The notes under the pieces were generated by a model. It was not told the DNA's origin. It did no database searches and worked only from the letters and a program-made list of their open reading frames with translations. The translations under genes and the position numbers were made by a program. Below are positions 9,295-20,384 of a DNA stretch of 64,000 nt, piece after piece. Positions within the stretch are counted from its first letter, which is position 1; the number at the start of each line of letters is the position of its first letter. This DNA is from Warburgia ugandensis. Its lineage: Eukaryota > Streptophyta > Magnoliopsida > Canellales > Canellaceae. Where the stretch lies: contig CP141128.1 of assembly GCA_035236585.1 (NCBI GenBank), forward strand, positions 30,858,684 to 30,922,683, read 5' to 3'.

Positions 9295-9705
9295 ATGATT
9301 GAATCTTAGAGGCATTCTTATTAGTTGGTAGATCCAAGTCCATGGCCTCTTTTGGATTCACTTGGAACTTTGGCAACCACCATAGGAGGTGTGATGTACA
9401 TGGACCCCTTTCAAGGGGGGGTAACACTTCTCAGTTTGGGCCACATATTTCTCCTATATACCATATTCATATGGTGGGACAACATTCTACATGAATCCAC
9501 ATTGGAAGGACATCATGCCAAAGTTGTACAATTAGGACCTCGATATGGTTCTATTCTATTCATCATATTGGACATTATGTTCCTTTTTGCTCTTTTTTGA
9601 GCTTCTTCTCATTCATCTTTTGCACCTATGTTAGAGATCAGAGGTATTTGGCCCCCAAAAGGGATTGGGGTTTTAGATCCTCGGGAAATCCCTTTTCTTA
9701 ATACT
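9295..9705 (+). pseudogene. Mitochondrial cox3 pseudogene, 5' half
   Basis: Decayed copy of cytochrome c oxidase subunit 3, a seven-helix inner-membrane protein of respiratory complex IV. The frame starts at ATG 9,295 (MIES), then [38 protein letters not shown] and, after the frame break, GIWPPKGI and [11 protein letters not shown]-to-TAG at codon 5, a stop in place of His at codon 10, and TGG-to-TGA at 9,598-9,600 inactivate it. Homology ends near 9,705, about residue 136 of a protein usually near 265 residues, so the 3' half is absent. Its place downstream of atp8 on the same strand fits the angiosperm atp8-cox3 cluster. Confidence 0.93.
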
Positions 9706-11065
9706 CTTAGTGCCGCCTTCACCCCCTTTGATTAGCATTTAAAAATAAGTGTATACTCCCTTACATAATCTCTCTTTATTCTGGCACATAAATGTAGGGA
9801 TCGAAGAGATTATGGCAGATCATGTTCAACAAGAAATTTTCAAAATTAAATCTTGGTCTTTTTGAGATTGTTCCTTTTAATCATAATCAAAGATCTTTTC
9901 TTGTTAATCATTTCTTTTTCAAACAAATTGAAGAACCTAATGGATCAAACTAATCCTTGGTTGCTACGAAACATATTTGACTTGCAAAATAGAAGGAATG
10001 TTTTGTTCTAATAAGGAGGTTGAGCCTTCTAGCAGAGGTGAGCAAGCAACCTTGTTTTATCCTCTCCATCATGGCATGATCTTACTCACCTAGAGAAATC
10101 TTTGATTCATGGCCAAAGATCGAGGCATAGATTGGTCTAAAGCGAGTTGCAAACATAGGCTGTTGTTAAGCCTACTTCAAAACAGAAGCCACTGACGCAT
10201 GCCTTACTCAAAAGGGGTTTTGAAGCTCCCTATTAGCCCTTCTCCCTTATGACTTCAAGGTGGTACTTTTGAAGTTGCTTGCTACTTGCAGCGATTAGCA
10301 AGTAGCTTCAGAGTGCACTATTACATCAAAGCCTATGCTTACTCCTCACTAATTCACTGCGTTAAGAAATGGCACAAAGTTAGATATGAGTAGATGTTGA
10401 TCGAAAACAAACATCTCTCATTCACTATGGAATAGAATTGTCTCACTCGATGTGTCATTTGATTTAGTATTATATTCACCATCAGAGTTCTGAAAACTTT
10501 GAAACTCAAAGCCCAACCTAGAAAAGAATGTTACAATGTTCAAATTCTCAACTTAACACACCCCTAACTTCGCGACCTCCCACTACTTCATCTATTAAAA
10601 TGGCCGAGCAGATCTCATGTATTCTAGCATTCAACTAGCTTATGATCCTTAGGCAATACAGAATGAAGTAGGTAGAGAGATGAAAGGACCACCTTCTCCT
10701 ACTTGATCGGAACTGATTCTATGTTTGAATAGCAAAAGTGCTACTTAATTAGTAGTAGAAACTTGGAGAGATAAATAGAGAGGGGACTTTCTCATACCTG
10801 CAAACTTCTAGGATGAGAAATAGGTCCCTTATTTTAGCAGGAAGACTTCCAGCCTTTGTTGCCCCTTGATAGAGTGAGTCTACTTAGTGAACTGGTAGGA
10901 TGAGGAGATCGATTGATCAAAATACACCTTGAGAGTTGATGGTTGACCATTGCCCCCTTGTCCTAGAGGCTCTCTAGCCAAGGAGGCAAAGGGGATTGCT
11001 ATCATCACCTTTTCTCCCAGTGTATGCGGAGAAAAAGAAGTGACGAGCTTCCTGAAGTCCATTGT
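9706..11065. other. NUMT spacer, cox3 break to trnN
   Basis: No gene recognised. The base composition and the short motifs (CCCTATTAG, GCAAGTAGCTTCA) recur through the rest of the mitochondrial segment and suggest mitochondrial intergenic DNA. The abrupt end of cox3 at about 9,705 implies a recombination or deletion join. Confidence 0.5.
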
Positions 11066-11137
11066 TCCTTAGCAGCTTAGTGATAGAGTGGTCGGTTATT
11101 AACTGATTGGTTGTAGGTTCAAATCCTACTTGGGGAG
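11066..11137 (+). tRNA. Decayed trnN (tRNA-Asn), plastid-like mitochondrial type
   Basis: A 72-base cloverleaf-like sequence with acceptor TCCTTAG pairing TTGGGGA, the D-arm AGCTTAGTGATAGAG, and the T-arm GTAGGTTCAAATCCTAC. It closely follows the plastid-derived trnN-GUU of plant mitochondria as I recall it. Differences are mostly transitions, and the anticodon position reads ATT in place of GTT, so it would not read Asn codons normally. Treated as a pseudo-tRNA in a NUMT. trnC lies 0.9 kb downstream, as part of the familiar trnC/trnN/trnY neighbourhood. Confidence 0.85.
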
Positions 11138-12053
11138 AATTGAGAGTTCTTGATTTTTGGACCTAGCAACCTCAATTTCTAAACTAGTAGAATCATCAAA
11201 CGGGACATCCAAAGTGGGAAGTTGATTCTTGGAAATGTCTTCCTCACTCTCGTATAGGTGAACTTGGTTCATTCAATTCATAGGAAGAAGAGGGATCCAC
11301 TAGGAATGAATGGGAAGATTAGAGCAGTCTCTTCATTAGTTGGAAGGAAGTAGTCTCCACTAGTGTAATTCGAAGAATGAATAAGAAAAGGGTGACTCTT
11401 TAGGTAGGATGGATGTAGTCCAATGGCTAAAGCTCTACCAGCTTCTTATGGATTAGCAATCACTGAGTTATTTTTGGGTGGGATGGTAGAGTTTTTCTTC
11501 ACCGCTAGTGGCAACAAAGTCCATGGTAATTTACAAGGGGGAAGTAAGATCTCGACTCATTTAGTGACAATGGTGAGGTGCGATCCACAACAAAAAGAGG
11601 GGGAAAGCTTGCTGAAGCCCTCTTTTAGTAGACTAGGCTTGGTAAGCATAAGCTATTTAAGTAGGTTCACTTCTAATCTAAGTAGCCTCGAGAAGGGTAG
11701 GCTCGCTACTTTGCTAAGCAGAAGAGCCCTATTTATAAGGGAATTAGTGCGACAAACTAAGAGGGCTAATAGGGGGCTTGACTTGTTCACTTACTAATAG
11801 ATAGGGCATGATGAGCGCTAATAAGGCATTTAGGGTCCCCCCATTAGCCATATTAGTAAATGATACTTGTTGCTTGCTACTTTCAACCAAAAAAGGAAGA
11901 TTGAGCAAGGCAAGGGAGAAATCAGTTTCTCCCTCTTCTCTAGTAACCCGCTGCCAGTCATATAGAGGGCTCTGCCCAACCGCATATGAAGAAAAAGAGG
12001 GAGTGGGGAAGGAAGAACAACCATTTGAATTTGGCTCATGAGGTGGAAGGGTT
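11138..12053. other. NUMT spacer, trnN to trnC
   Basis: No gene recognised. Frames at 11,423-11,797 (+) and 11,830-12,225 (-) have no known domain and overlap a tRNA remnant, so they are not called. Contains several copies of the short CCCTATTAGT-like motif. Confidence 0.5.
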
Positions 12054-12123
12054 GGTTAGGTAACATAATGGAAATGTATTGGACTGTAAATCCTAGAATG
12101 AAGGTTTGACCCGTCCTTGGCCT
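12054..12123 (+). tRNA. Decayed trnC (tRNA-Cys), mitochondrial type
   Basis: Acceptor GGTTAGG pairs with CTTGGCC; the D-arm and anticodon arm read TAACATAATGG and TATTGGACTGTAAATCC, and the T-arm GAAGGTTTGACCCGTC is one base short. This matches the native plant mitochondrial trnC-GCA as I recall it, with a GCA-to-GTA transition in the anticodon and a one-base loss in the T-arm. It could be misread as tRNA-Tyr because of the GTA anticodon; the body is trnC. Non-functional in the nucleus. Confidence 0.75.
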
Positions 12124-15050
12124 CGAGGAGTGTCGAGCAGGACAAAATGTTGAAACAATCAAATGGCATAACATAGGGGGCTTTCCATTGGCTGGCATCC
12201 ATAGACAAAATTCATCAAACTTCAAAAGAAATGCAACAAATGTGAGAACGAACTTTTGATGCTATGCTTCAACAAAATGAATTCAGCAAGAGTGGAATAT
12301 GCCCCATGGTCGATTGAAGGTCTTGTTCCACTTGAACTCAAATTTTATGCATTTAGCCAGCTCATAACAAAATTTTAGGCCAAGCAAGTCTGGCTGGCAG
12401 TTATAAATTGGTTGAGGAAAAGAAAAACCCAGTGACAAAGCACTCCCACCCCCAAAAGCGGAGACCAAACAACCGCCAGGTTATCAAGGACATGTTGGAA
12501 GAGGAGGTGGGTGTCACCTAAGTTTACCACCCCACCCACGCCAAGGGTAAGTGAATGGGATCTAACCGAGAACCTGAGCTGCTTGACTTACCACCTTCAG
12601 GTCAGGTAATCATAAGTGAAAATCACACATGCAAAGCTGAGAAATGGATCACAGCACAACTACTACGACTCGTGTTGGAGGACTTTTTAGTCTAAGCTAC
12701 CACTCATGCAACAGCAAGGACTTGCAACTTTTGAGGAGGCCACCAACTGCCCAAATCATTGTAGCAAACCCTGCCTTCCCTTTACTTAATGGATAGCACT
12801 TATCCTCTTTCAATCAACAAAATGAGAAATGGGGGAGAAAGAGGTCTTTATTCAAGAGACTTTGCACCTGAAATAGGACTAATGAAGATCCAAAAGAATG
12901 GGTCTAGGATTTCAAAAATATGAAGATGCAAAGGGTTATGAGAAAGTCTTTTGAACAACCAATTGCACATAAGGATTCTAGCTCACGCACTTAGAGCAGA
13001 TTCCAAATCTTGGATAGGGAAAAGCAACACTCGACTACTGACCATACCATGCCCTCGAGAGAAACTACTGATGATTGTCATGAATGCTACCCACAAGGAC
13101 ATGTACAAGAAGGTGTTTGCCAATTCCTATCAACATGGTGTACCTCTTAGTAAAGGGGAATGAAAATTCTATGGAGACTTTGACCGAATGAATAGGGATC
13201 AATAGATAGATAGACATATTGAGGAAGAGAATCCAGTATGAACGCTTTTATCTATCGTTATGTGCTGACTTGATGCATACATGCATGATCGATGGAGGGG
13301 GAATTGAGTGAATGATGAGATTGGACTAAAATCTCTTCCCTCTATTGATGGTGAATCATGATTGACTTTAGGAACCAATTCGGAGATAATGAAAAAGAAG
13401 CACGACATGAGATATGCGAAGGAAGAATTTTCAATAATGAATTACTTGACTAGATGGATGGAGGGATGGCTGGCCCTCCAACTCAAGCACAAAATCATGT
13501 CAACAATCATTGAGAGAGGCTCATCACACCCTTAATCAGCAAGTTCAAGCGAGATCAAAACCAGCAAGCTACTGAAAAATGTATGTGCATGACAAAATAA
13601 TAAGGGCTAAGAGTGGTACTCTCGATTTAGTTTTGAAGCAGGCTACTTCAAAGTGCTATAAGTGGTAAATGTAGCATGATTATGGATTTCAAGTAGCAAG
13701 AAAACTTCAACTTACTAATAGGGGGAAACTATGAATCTATATGTGAGAAGGGAGTGACAGGCCCCTCTCAAGCTACCCTTAACCATCATTTCTATCTTCC
13801 CGCATGCGATATTAGATCAACTACTCTACTCATGCCAAAGGTCTTTTCTTCAAGAGGATGGATAATGAAGAGCTTCTTCAGAATCTTAGAGGCCCTGCAC
13901 CCGCACTGCTTCATACAATTTCTTTATAATAAAGAAAAGGAATGAATTGTTTGATCAATCAAGCAAGGTTTCTTTAGGTCCCTTAGTTGCCTTAGAACCT
14001 TTCACTACAAGGTTTGAAACTCCTGCCCTACAATTCTAATGTCTGTTTTCTTTTTTCGATTGAGCAACCACTTTCTGTCAGAGAGAGAATAATGAAGTCC
14101 CTATTAGTATGGAAAGTAGACTGATTCAGGATTCTGAATGAATACTGTTTCAAGGAAACCAAAGAATTCTGTGTTATGCCCACTTGCACAAATGCCTAAG
14201 GCAAGGAGAGGAGAGTAGAGGTGTTACCACCTCTCCTCTCGCATAAGAAAACACTTTGACTCTTGTTCAAGATAGGGGTTCAGTGAAAGGTGTCTTAGTT
14301 TTTCTAAAAAAGGAACTATATTAACCCAAGACCTTATGAGAGGAATGCTTCAGTGAAGTAAGTAAGAATCTTACATCAATAAGGGGGAAATCATAAAATC
14401 AGATTCGTAAGTGGTTTCTTTTCTACTGTACCCTCCTTGTTAGCTATGTGACTCTTGACGTGCAGCTCTCTTTATGTAGTTGTAGTCATTGCAGTGGGAA
14501 TTCTATATGCGGTAGCTCCTCTCCCAAAATGCCTCTTCCTAACTCCTTCCTACACTGGGGAAGCTCTTAGGGAATTGGAAGTTGATAAAGTTTTAGGTTG
14601 ACAAAGGCAACCTTTGGATTATGTTGTGATTTCTACGGATGAAGTTAACTAAACTTCAATAGTTGTGACCAGCTTCAAAAGTCTTCACTTATTAATAGGG
14701 GCCCTTCTTAGTGTAGTAGTGTGAGAGGGGGCTTTGAACTTTGGAGTTCCCCCCCCCCCGTTAGTCCTATTAGTAAATGATGCTTGCAGCTTGCTGGGAG
14801 TTAAGGTTGACGAAGCAGGAAAGATAAGGTTATTCTCTGTTGGGCCTTGGTACAACCTATACATGTTTGGGCCATGATGGTTTTAGCAAGGTTAAGAATA
14901 GATGGTACCTATAGCCAGACCAAACTATTGCAGTACTTGAGAGGAAAGAGAAAATGATTCTCTTTTGATCTCAAGGCTACTATCGATTCCTTACCTGTTA
15001 TCCTGATGTCTTGTATGATTGCAAGGCTGTTTGTAAAGTTTAAAAGATAG
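12124..15050. other. NUMT or unassigned spacer to Athila element 1
   Basis: No gene recognised. Mitochondrial character is suggested by recurrent short motifs (GGCTACTTCAAAGTGC, TTACTAATAGGGG, CCTATTAGTAAATGATG) and a strong hairpin at 14,211-14,240. The right limit, where Athila 3' sequence begins, is placed by eye at 15,000-15,060. Frames such as 12,951-13,163 (+) carry no recognised domain. Confidence 0.4.
14211..14240 (+). other. Strong hairpin in NUMT spacer
   Basis: Arms of 13 bases around a TTAC loop: AGAGGTG pairs CACCTCT, then one mismatch, then five more pairs (GAGAG/CTCTC). It resembles the stem-loops that protect mitochondrial transcript 3' ends; no gene is recognised just upstream. 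Confidence 0.5.
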
Positions 15051-15433
15051 CTTGAATAGTTCAAAAATCTCAATTCTCATCCTTATAAAGGAAGCTTCCA
15101 TACAATTTTAAAATTTTCTTTTCAAAATAAATAAAAAAGAAAAGATTAAAAAATAACTAAGAAGACTTTGGACACATTAAAATTGAAATACCCTATGCCA
15201 AGACTTAAATTAAGCTTGTCCCAAATGTTTAGAAGTACATGCCATGGACAAATGAAATAATAAATATGAAAGGAGAGGGTGAGAAAGATAGTACCTGCAT
15301 TCCTTGGTTAGTACAATTATATGTTAATGTGGACAAAGATCCAAAATATACAATGATGATGCAAATTAAAATATATGACATCCAAACTAAAAAATCTATA
15401 TAATCCCAAAACTAACTAACTATGAAGGAGTTT
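15050..15433 (-). other. 3' untranslated region of Athila element 1
   Basis: Non-coding. On the minus strand it holds ACATTTGGGACAAGC followed by TTTAAGT, the counterpart of the ACATTGAGGACAATG...AAGTTTGGGG block that precedes the 3' LTR of Athila elements, then ATGAGAATTGAGATTTTTG, matched in elements 2 and 4. The 3' LTR itself is missing. Confidence 0.6.
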
Positions 15434-15820
15434 TTAAAACAACTCACTCCATTTCAGAATTTCATGGTAGTCTATGTTCATCTTCCACCTAGAAATGTAT
15501 GGTGGTGAAATGATAAGGACATGATAGACCACCGCTAAGAAAAATTTGTTTGGACCAACTCGAGATAACTTGGTCCACAAATTGTTATATTTGGTATATA
15601 GAATGCCAGTATCCAAAAGCAGAAAATGTTCCTCCTCTCTTACATCTTCTTGAAAGCTAGGGTTAAGCTCACTTTTCATCTTCTTAAAAAGTTCATCATT
15701 TTCATCTTGAGTCATAGAAATAGTGGGGCATATACCTTGTTTCTCATCTACTGTACCCCCTCGAGTTAGTTGATGTTCTGCAAAATCATCAATGGACTCT
15801 CCCTCATGTTTTGTAGTCAC
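15434..15820 (-). pseudogene. Linker reading frame after Athila protease
   Basis: An open frame of about 128 codons without an ATG at its start, sitting between protease and the 3' region. No known domain was recognised. It is acidic in its middle (MTQDENDELFKKMKSEL) and ends in ISRWKMNIDYHEILKWSE. The same sequence, at lower identity, occurs at 63,600-64,000 and (its N-terminal side) at 52,901-53,380, always in the same relative place. It therefore belongs to this element family. It may be a relic of the Gag-Pol junction or what is left after loss of RT and integrase; function unknown. Confidence 0.55.
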
Positions 15821-16129
15821 ATGTATGGTTTCTTAGATTGAGTATCATCAGGTAAAGTTGATAAGTTCAAATTGGGTGTGTCTTGGGCAATTAAAAGCTC
15901 AAATGGGAGCTGAAGAAATGTAAGTGGTCCTACTCAGGCTTTCCATTTAGAAGTGTCCATTAATGGTGCAATATCTATAAACCTTTGTTAATGGAGTTGT
16001 TTATATCAAAATCATCAAAACCAAAATGAGCTGGATAAACCTCTAGAGGATTAGTGGTGGAGGGTGATAGGGATGGTAGACTCTGTATCATATTTACTTC
16101 ATAAAAATTTTTAGAACTTGGTTAGCATA

Positions 16130-16560
16130 TATTAAGGAGCCATATTCCCAAAGGACAACTGCATGGTACCCTTTCTATAATTATGATAGTATTTGATGTG
16201 GTCAAGAATGACTGTCCTAAAATGACTAGAATTTGACTACTAGGGTCTACCATAGGCTGTGTGTTTAAGACTAAAAAGTTTATTACAAATAAAAACTTGT
16301 AACTTAAACCAATACTCCTCTACCACACCACATGGAACTTTAACTAACCTATTTGCTAATTATAGTGCAATGGTAGTCCTTTTCATCTCGCCTAAACCTA
16401 ATTCCTTATATACAGAATAAGGTAATAGGTTAATACTTAACCCCAAATCATGCAATGCCTTATCAATGGTTTGACCCAAATCAAGTAACGCCCTATTAAT
16501 GTTGTGTTCCCCAATCACATATGAAAGAATGGGGCAACCTGGATCATTATACTTAGGAGG
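16130..16560 (-). pseudogene. Athila-type aspartic protease fragment, element 1
   Basis: Protease that cleaves the element polyprotein. Across several frames the minus strand shows LHDLGLSINLLPYSVYKEL and LGLGEMKRTT, matching the Athila protease where the catalytic triad reads DLG, then VILGQSFLTTSN and MQLSFGNM, the flap and C-terminal blocks. Several stops and at least one frameshift are present. It lies directly after gag on the same strand, and is followed by the linker frame instead of RT. Confidence 0.8.
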
Positions 16561-16999
16561 GACTTGTGTGGTAGGATTTAGCTAGCTTGCTCTATGAGAT
16601 ATGCTTTCCTCTACAACCAATGTTTTTTCTTAAGGGTGTAGAGATTTTTAAAAAATTTGGCATAAGAAGGTGTATCTTTGATAGGATTATGTGATGGAAT
16701 ATTTATATTCACCTATTCGAATGCACCCATTAACTTATTAAAAGTCTTTTCCTTCTTAGTCATTCTTAAATGTTGAGGAAATGAATCCTTTGGAACATAA
16801 TGCTGTTTAGCATTAGAGTAAGGAGAAGTATGTGGTGGCTGTTTCTTCTCTTTTCTCTTCATATTCTTTACATGGCTGACATTGTTCTCAACTTTTTTAG
16901 TGCCTTTAGTGAACCCTACTTGATTATCTATTACTTTTCCATTCCTTAAGAGTAGTTAGGGATTGGGTCTATTGATGAAATTGCTGCCCACTTGAAGTT

Positions 17000-18300
17000 G
17001 CACTAATCTCATATTGGTCCTTAAGGTTGGGAATAGGTTGACTAGGAAATTGTCCTTTTTCCCTATCAATAAGAGTAGTAGCAATTTTACCCAATTGGTG
17101 CTCCAACTATGCAATAGATTGCGAGTGGGTTTGCATTGTTTGTTGAATACTATTGTTGGATTCTATTGAATTCTACATAAATAAATTGAGGGTCACTTTT
17201 AAAGATTGTTTCCATTGTTGTGGAGGAAATGACTATTGTGGTATAGGTTGCTGTGGAGTTGGGGCTCTAGGGAAAGGATGATTAGGAGGGATCCCAGATG
17301 GTCCTCTCTTATGATTTTAAGACCATGAGAAATTAGGATGCCTAGCCCATCCAAGATTGTATGTCTCATAATATAGATATGGGTGTGTGTATTTTTGAAT
17401 GCATTTGATGTTTTCACTTTCTTCAAAAAAATTTCAAGAATATGGAGTTGGAGGGGCATGAAGTGGTAGGGTATTGTACTAGAATAAATTGAACAAACCT
17501 CATGTGGAGGCTGCATAGTGGATTTTCTAATCAACATGACTTCCCCTAATTTAGGAGGAAGACTTCCAAACTTATCCATCCAATCTGTCAATATGTTTAT
17601 TATGTTATAGAGGTCAATAGTGGCCCCTATATCATATATACCACCTTTGTTTTGAGACTATGGAAATCTTTCTATTCAGGTAGAATAATCCCATTGCTGG
17701 GAATTCTTAGATAGATTTTCAACGAAGTTCCACCCCTTCATGTCACTCTTGGTCCATAGTGCCCCATCACTAATGGCATCAATTGTATGTTAATTCTTTG
17801 TGCTCAAACCTTTATAGAAATATTGTATTTGTTATCATTTCTTAAAGCCATGGTACATACATTTGAGCAATAGGCCCTTCTACCTTTCCCATAGTTCATA
17901 AAAATTCTCACCCTCTTTTTGTTGAAAATTTATAATTTCTCTACCAAGGGCATTGATTTTGTGGATAAAAAAAATTTGTTAAGGAATTTCATGGACAATT
18001 GCTCCAAAGTAGTGATAGATCTTACATTTAATGATTTCAGCCATGCCTTTGCTTTATCCTTTAAAGAGAAGGGAAATGACCACAACCTAATAGAGTCATT
18101 AGAAATGTTTTTGGTATTTAAATGTAGCATAGATATCAAGGAATTCTTTGACATGGTGGGAGGGATCCTCTTTATCTAGACTATAAAAGGATGGAAGAAA
18201 TTGAATTAGACCCGATTTTAACTTAAAATACCCTTCGTTAGTTGCAAGTAAATCTATACATGATGAAGAGTTAAAATGGTACCAGCATTGAGTAGTCTAT
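17000..18300 (-). pseudogene. Athila-type gag, element 1
   Basis: Decayed Gag. In order along the minus strand: NDSIRLWSFPFSLKDKAKA and WLKSLNVRSITTLEQL, FQQKEGENFYELWERF and KGLLLKCMYHG (the retrotransposon Gag core), then GWARHPNFSWS, and finally LGKIATTLIDREKGQFPSQ, typical of Athila Gag C-termini. Only short pieces remain open (17,930-18,154 and 17,199-17,591, in different frames); stops and frameshifts separate them. The start codon cannot be placed. Confidence 0.8.
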
Positions 18301-19252
18301 TAAGGGCTCATGCTTTGTAGCTTTATTAGCCATGTTTTTGGCAAAGGTTTCTAAATCTTATTGATTCCTTCGTCCTTGCCTTGTTGACTCAACTTTGTAT
18401 GCAGCAAAAGATATAGATTATATATAATTAAAGAGTACTTTCATTATTTTCTTTTATTTTATTTGGTCTATGGGAGACCTAAAATAAGTAAAACAACTTA
18501 TATGCTAACGATGCACAACCAACAAAGGCACATAATAAATTCTAACCCTATTCAAACAAGCTAAAAGGTTGATTTTTCTTTATTTTCTTTGGAGGAGTAG
18601 CTTTTAGGTTGCATCTAACCTAGGTACCTCCTCCTCTCTTTTAGACTTGTTGTAACCCTTACCAGTTAGTTCCTACCTTGATCACTAGTTCACACAATCA
18701 CTAGTTCACACCCTCCTCAGTCTACCATAGATGATTTGAATAATAGAATGTGTTGGTAGAGCTAGTCATTTAAATACTAACATAGCTTATTAGATAGGAA
18801 CCACTTGAGTGGCAATAGTTCACCTCCTTTTAAGAGGGCCCTATGAGCTTGAAAGCTACTAAGATCTCTTCCAGATTGATTTTAATAACTTAGTGAGGAT
18901 AGGGTTGCATGCAAGGTGATGTACATGCCACCTCCTCTTCCAGGTTAGGATGGCCCACCCTTGATCTATATTATTACAACGCTTTATTTTAAATTTAAAT
19001 GAATCAAAATGTATAAAAATTTGTATATCCTCATTACAATCCAGTGAAATAAAAAATAAAATAAAAATCTATCTTATGGTCTTCTTCCAAGTCTTTATTC
19101 CTCTCCAAATTGTTGCACAAAGAAAAAGGCAAGTATTAAATTCTTTAAGAATAAGGAATGTATGTAGAAAATAAATGTTGCTATTCTCTTTGTAATCTTA
19201 AGGCTACAACTAGAGGTAAAGTAAACTTATATTTCAATCAAACTTTGTTGTG
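18301..19252 (-). other. Leader of Athila element 1
   Basis: Non-coding stretch between gag and PBS, split from the PBS by the solo LTR at 19,258-22,128. Joining across that insertion, the first bases after the PBS match the same region of element 3 (CTTTAGTTGTAG-like block near 19,210 and 55,245). The part at about 18,640-18,900 is related to a module also present in chromovirus LTRs. Confidence 0.6.
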
Positions 19253-19257
19253 AGGCC
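19253..19257. repeat. Probable TSD of solo Athila LTR, left copy
   Basis: AGGCC, against AGGTC at 22,129-22,133 (four of five, a C/T difference). Confidence 0.5.
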
Positions 19258-19781
19258 TCATAATGTTCAATTTTGTATAAAAAGTACCCAATTAGTAGTT
19301 CATGTCTTATAAATTATAGGCTTTATTCTAGGGCTTTTGTGTAATTTCATAACACATGCATTTCTGACCTAATAATTCAATAGTTTGATATTTGGCAGGT
19401 TTAAGAGCTAATCCAGAGTAAGTATATAAATCATCATAAATTTCTAACTCGCTAAGGGAGTAGGGGGTGAGTGCTCCCCTACTTAGTTTTGGGGACAAAG
19501 CCCTTAAAAGGCCCATTAAAAATTATCTTAAAAGCAAGCCAAGATTTGAAGCCAAGGGAGTTAGCCATTAAAGCCAAGATAAAGGAGCCATCAAAGCGAG
19601 CTATTCAAGCCATGCCACTTGGAGTCATACGATTGGAGCATTATTTCAAGCAATTATCTATGGTTAAAAATATGATTTTCAAGGGATAATTAGAAGATTT
19701 TGAGGGAGATTTGTATATCTTAAGATGATCATGCATGGGTGGACCAATCAAGAGAGAAGAACCCACATTCTAATTTTTTTA

Positions 19782-19784
<3 letters not shown>

Positions 19785-19842
<58 letters not shown>
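19785..19842. repeat. (TC)n microsatellite
   Basis: About 29 uninterrupted TC units inside the solo LTR. Confidence 0.98.
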
Positions 19843-19844
<2 letters not shown>

Positions 19845-20365
19845 ATCACTAGTTAGGCATTCCACATGAAAAAAAATTAAGGGGATGATGCACCTCCTGA
19901 AAAAGGTGGCAGCTCCCACCTTGGATGCTCAATCTCCCCATGCCATCACCTACTGCTTTCTAATGCAACTCCATGACCTCTAATCTTATCTCTATTTCTA
20001 AATCTTAGTCTATTCCATTCCTTTCTTAAGTGAATCACTTTCTAAACCAATGCAAAACCTTAGGGTGTTCTACAATTTTTGCACTCAAAAGATATTCAAT
20101 GATTTTGCACTTTCCTAAGATGGTCATCCACTTCCTAAGTTCATGGAATTTCATCCCTTATATCTTGAGCTTAGAATCAATCTTCATCAAGATGAGAAGG
20201 AGACCTAGATGTAACATGCATTAGGGCACTCCATCAATCAACTTTAAGATGGGAGATGCCCACCTCCTAAAAAGGCGGCACCTCCCACCTACCTTAATTG
20301 GTTATTTTCTAATTTCCAATCAATCCACCTCACCTCACTTTCTATCTTATCTCAAATATCCACCT

Positions 20366-20384
20366 AACTTTTCTACTTAGAAGT
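20366..20384. repeat. SINE TSD, left copy
   Basis: AACTTTTCTACTTAGAAGT, differing from the right copy at two C/T positions. Confidence 0.85.

Noticed and set aside
12054-12123. tRNA-Tyr (GTA anticodon)
   Set aside because: The acceptor, D and anticodon arms match mitochondrial trnC as recalled; the GTA anticodon is a single transition from GCA.
11423-12225. Possible protein genes between trnN and trnC
   Set aside because: No recognised domain, opposite-strand overlap, and one runs through the trnC remnant; read as mitochondrial spacer.
12951-13408. Retroelement gag-like protein in the NUMT spacer
   Set aside because: Only vague resemblance; no conserved motif in order, and frames change strand.
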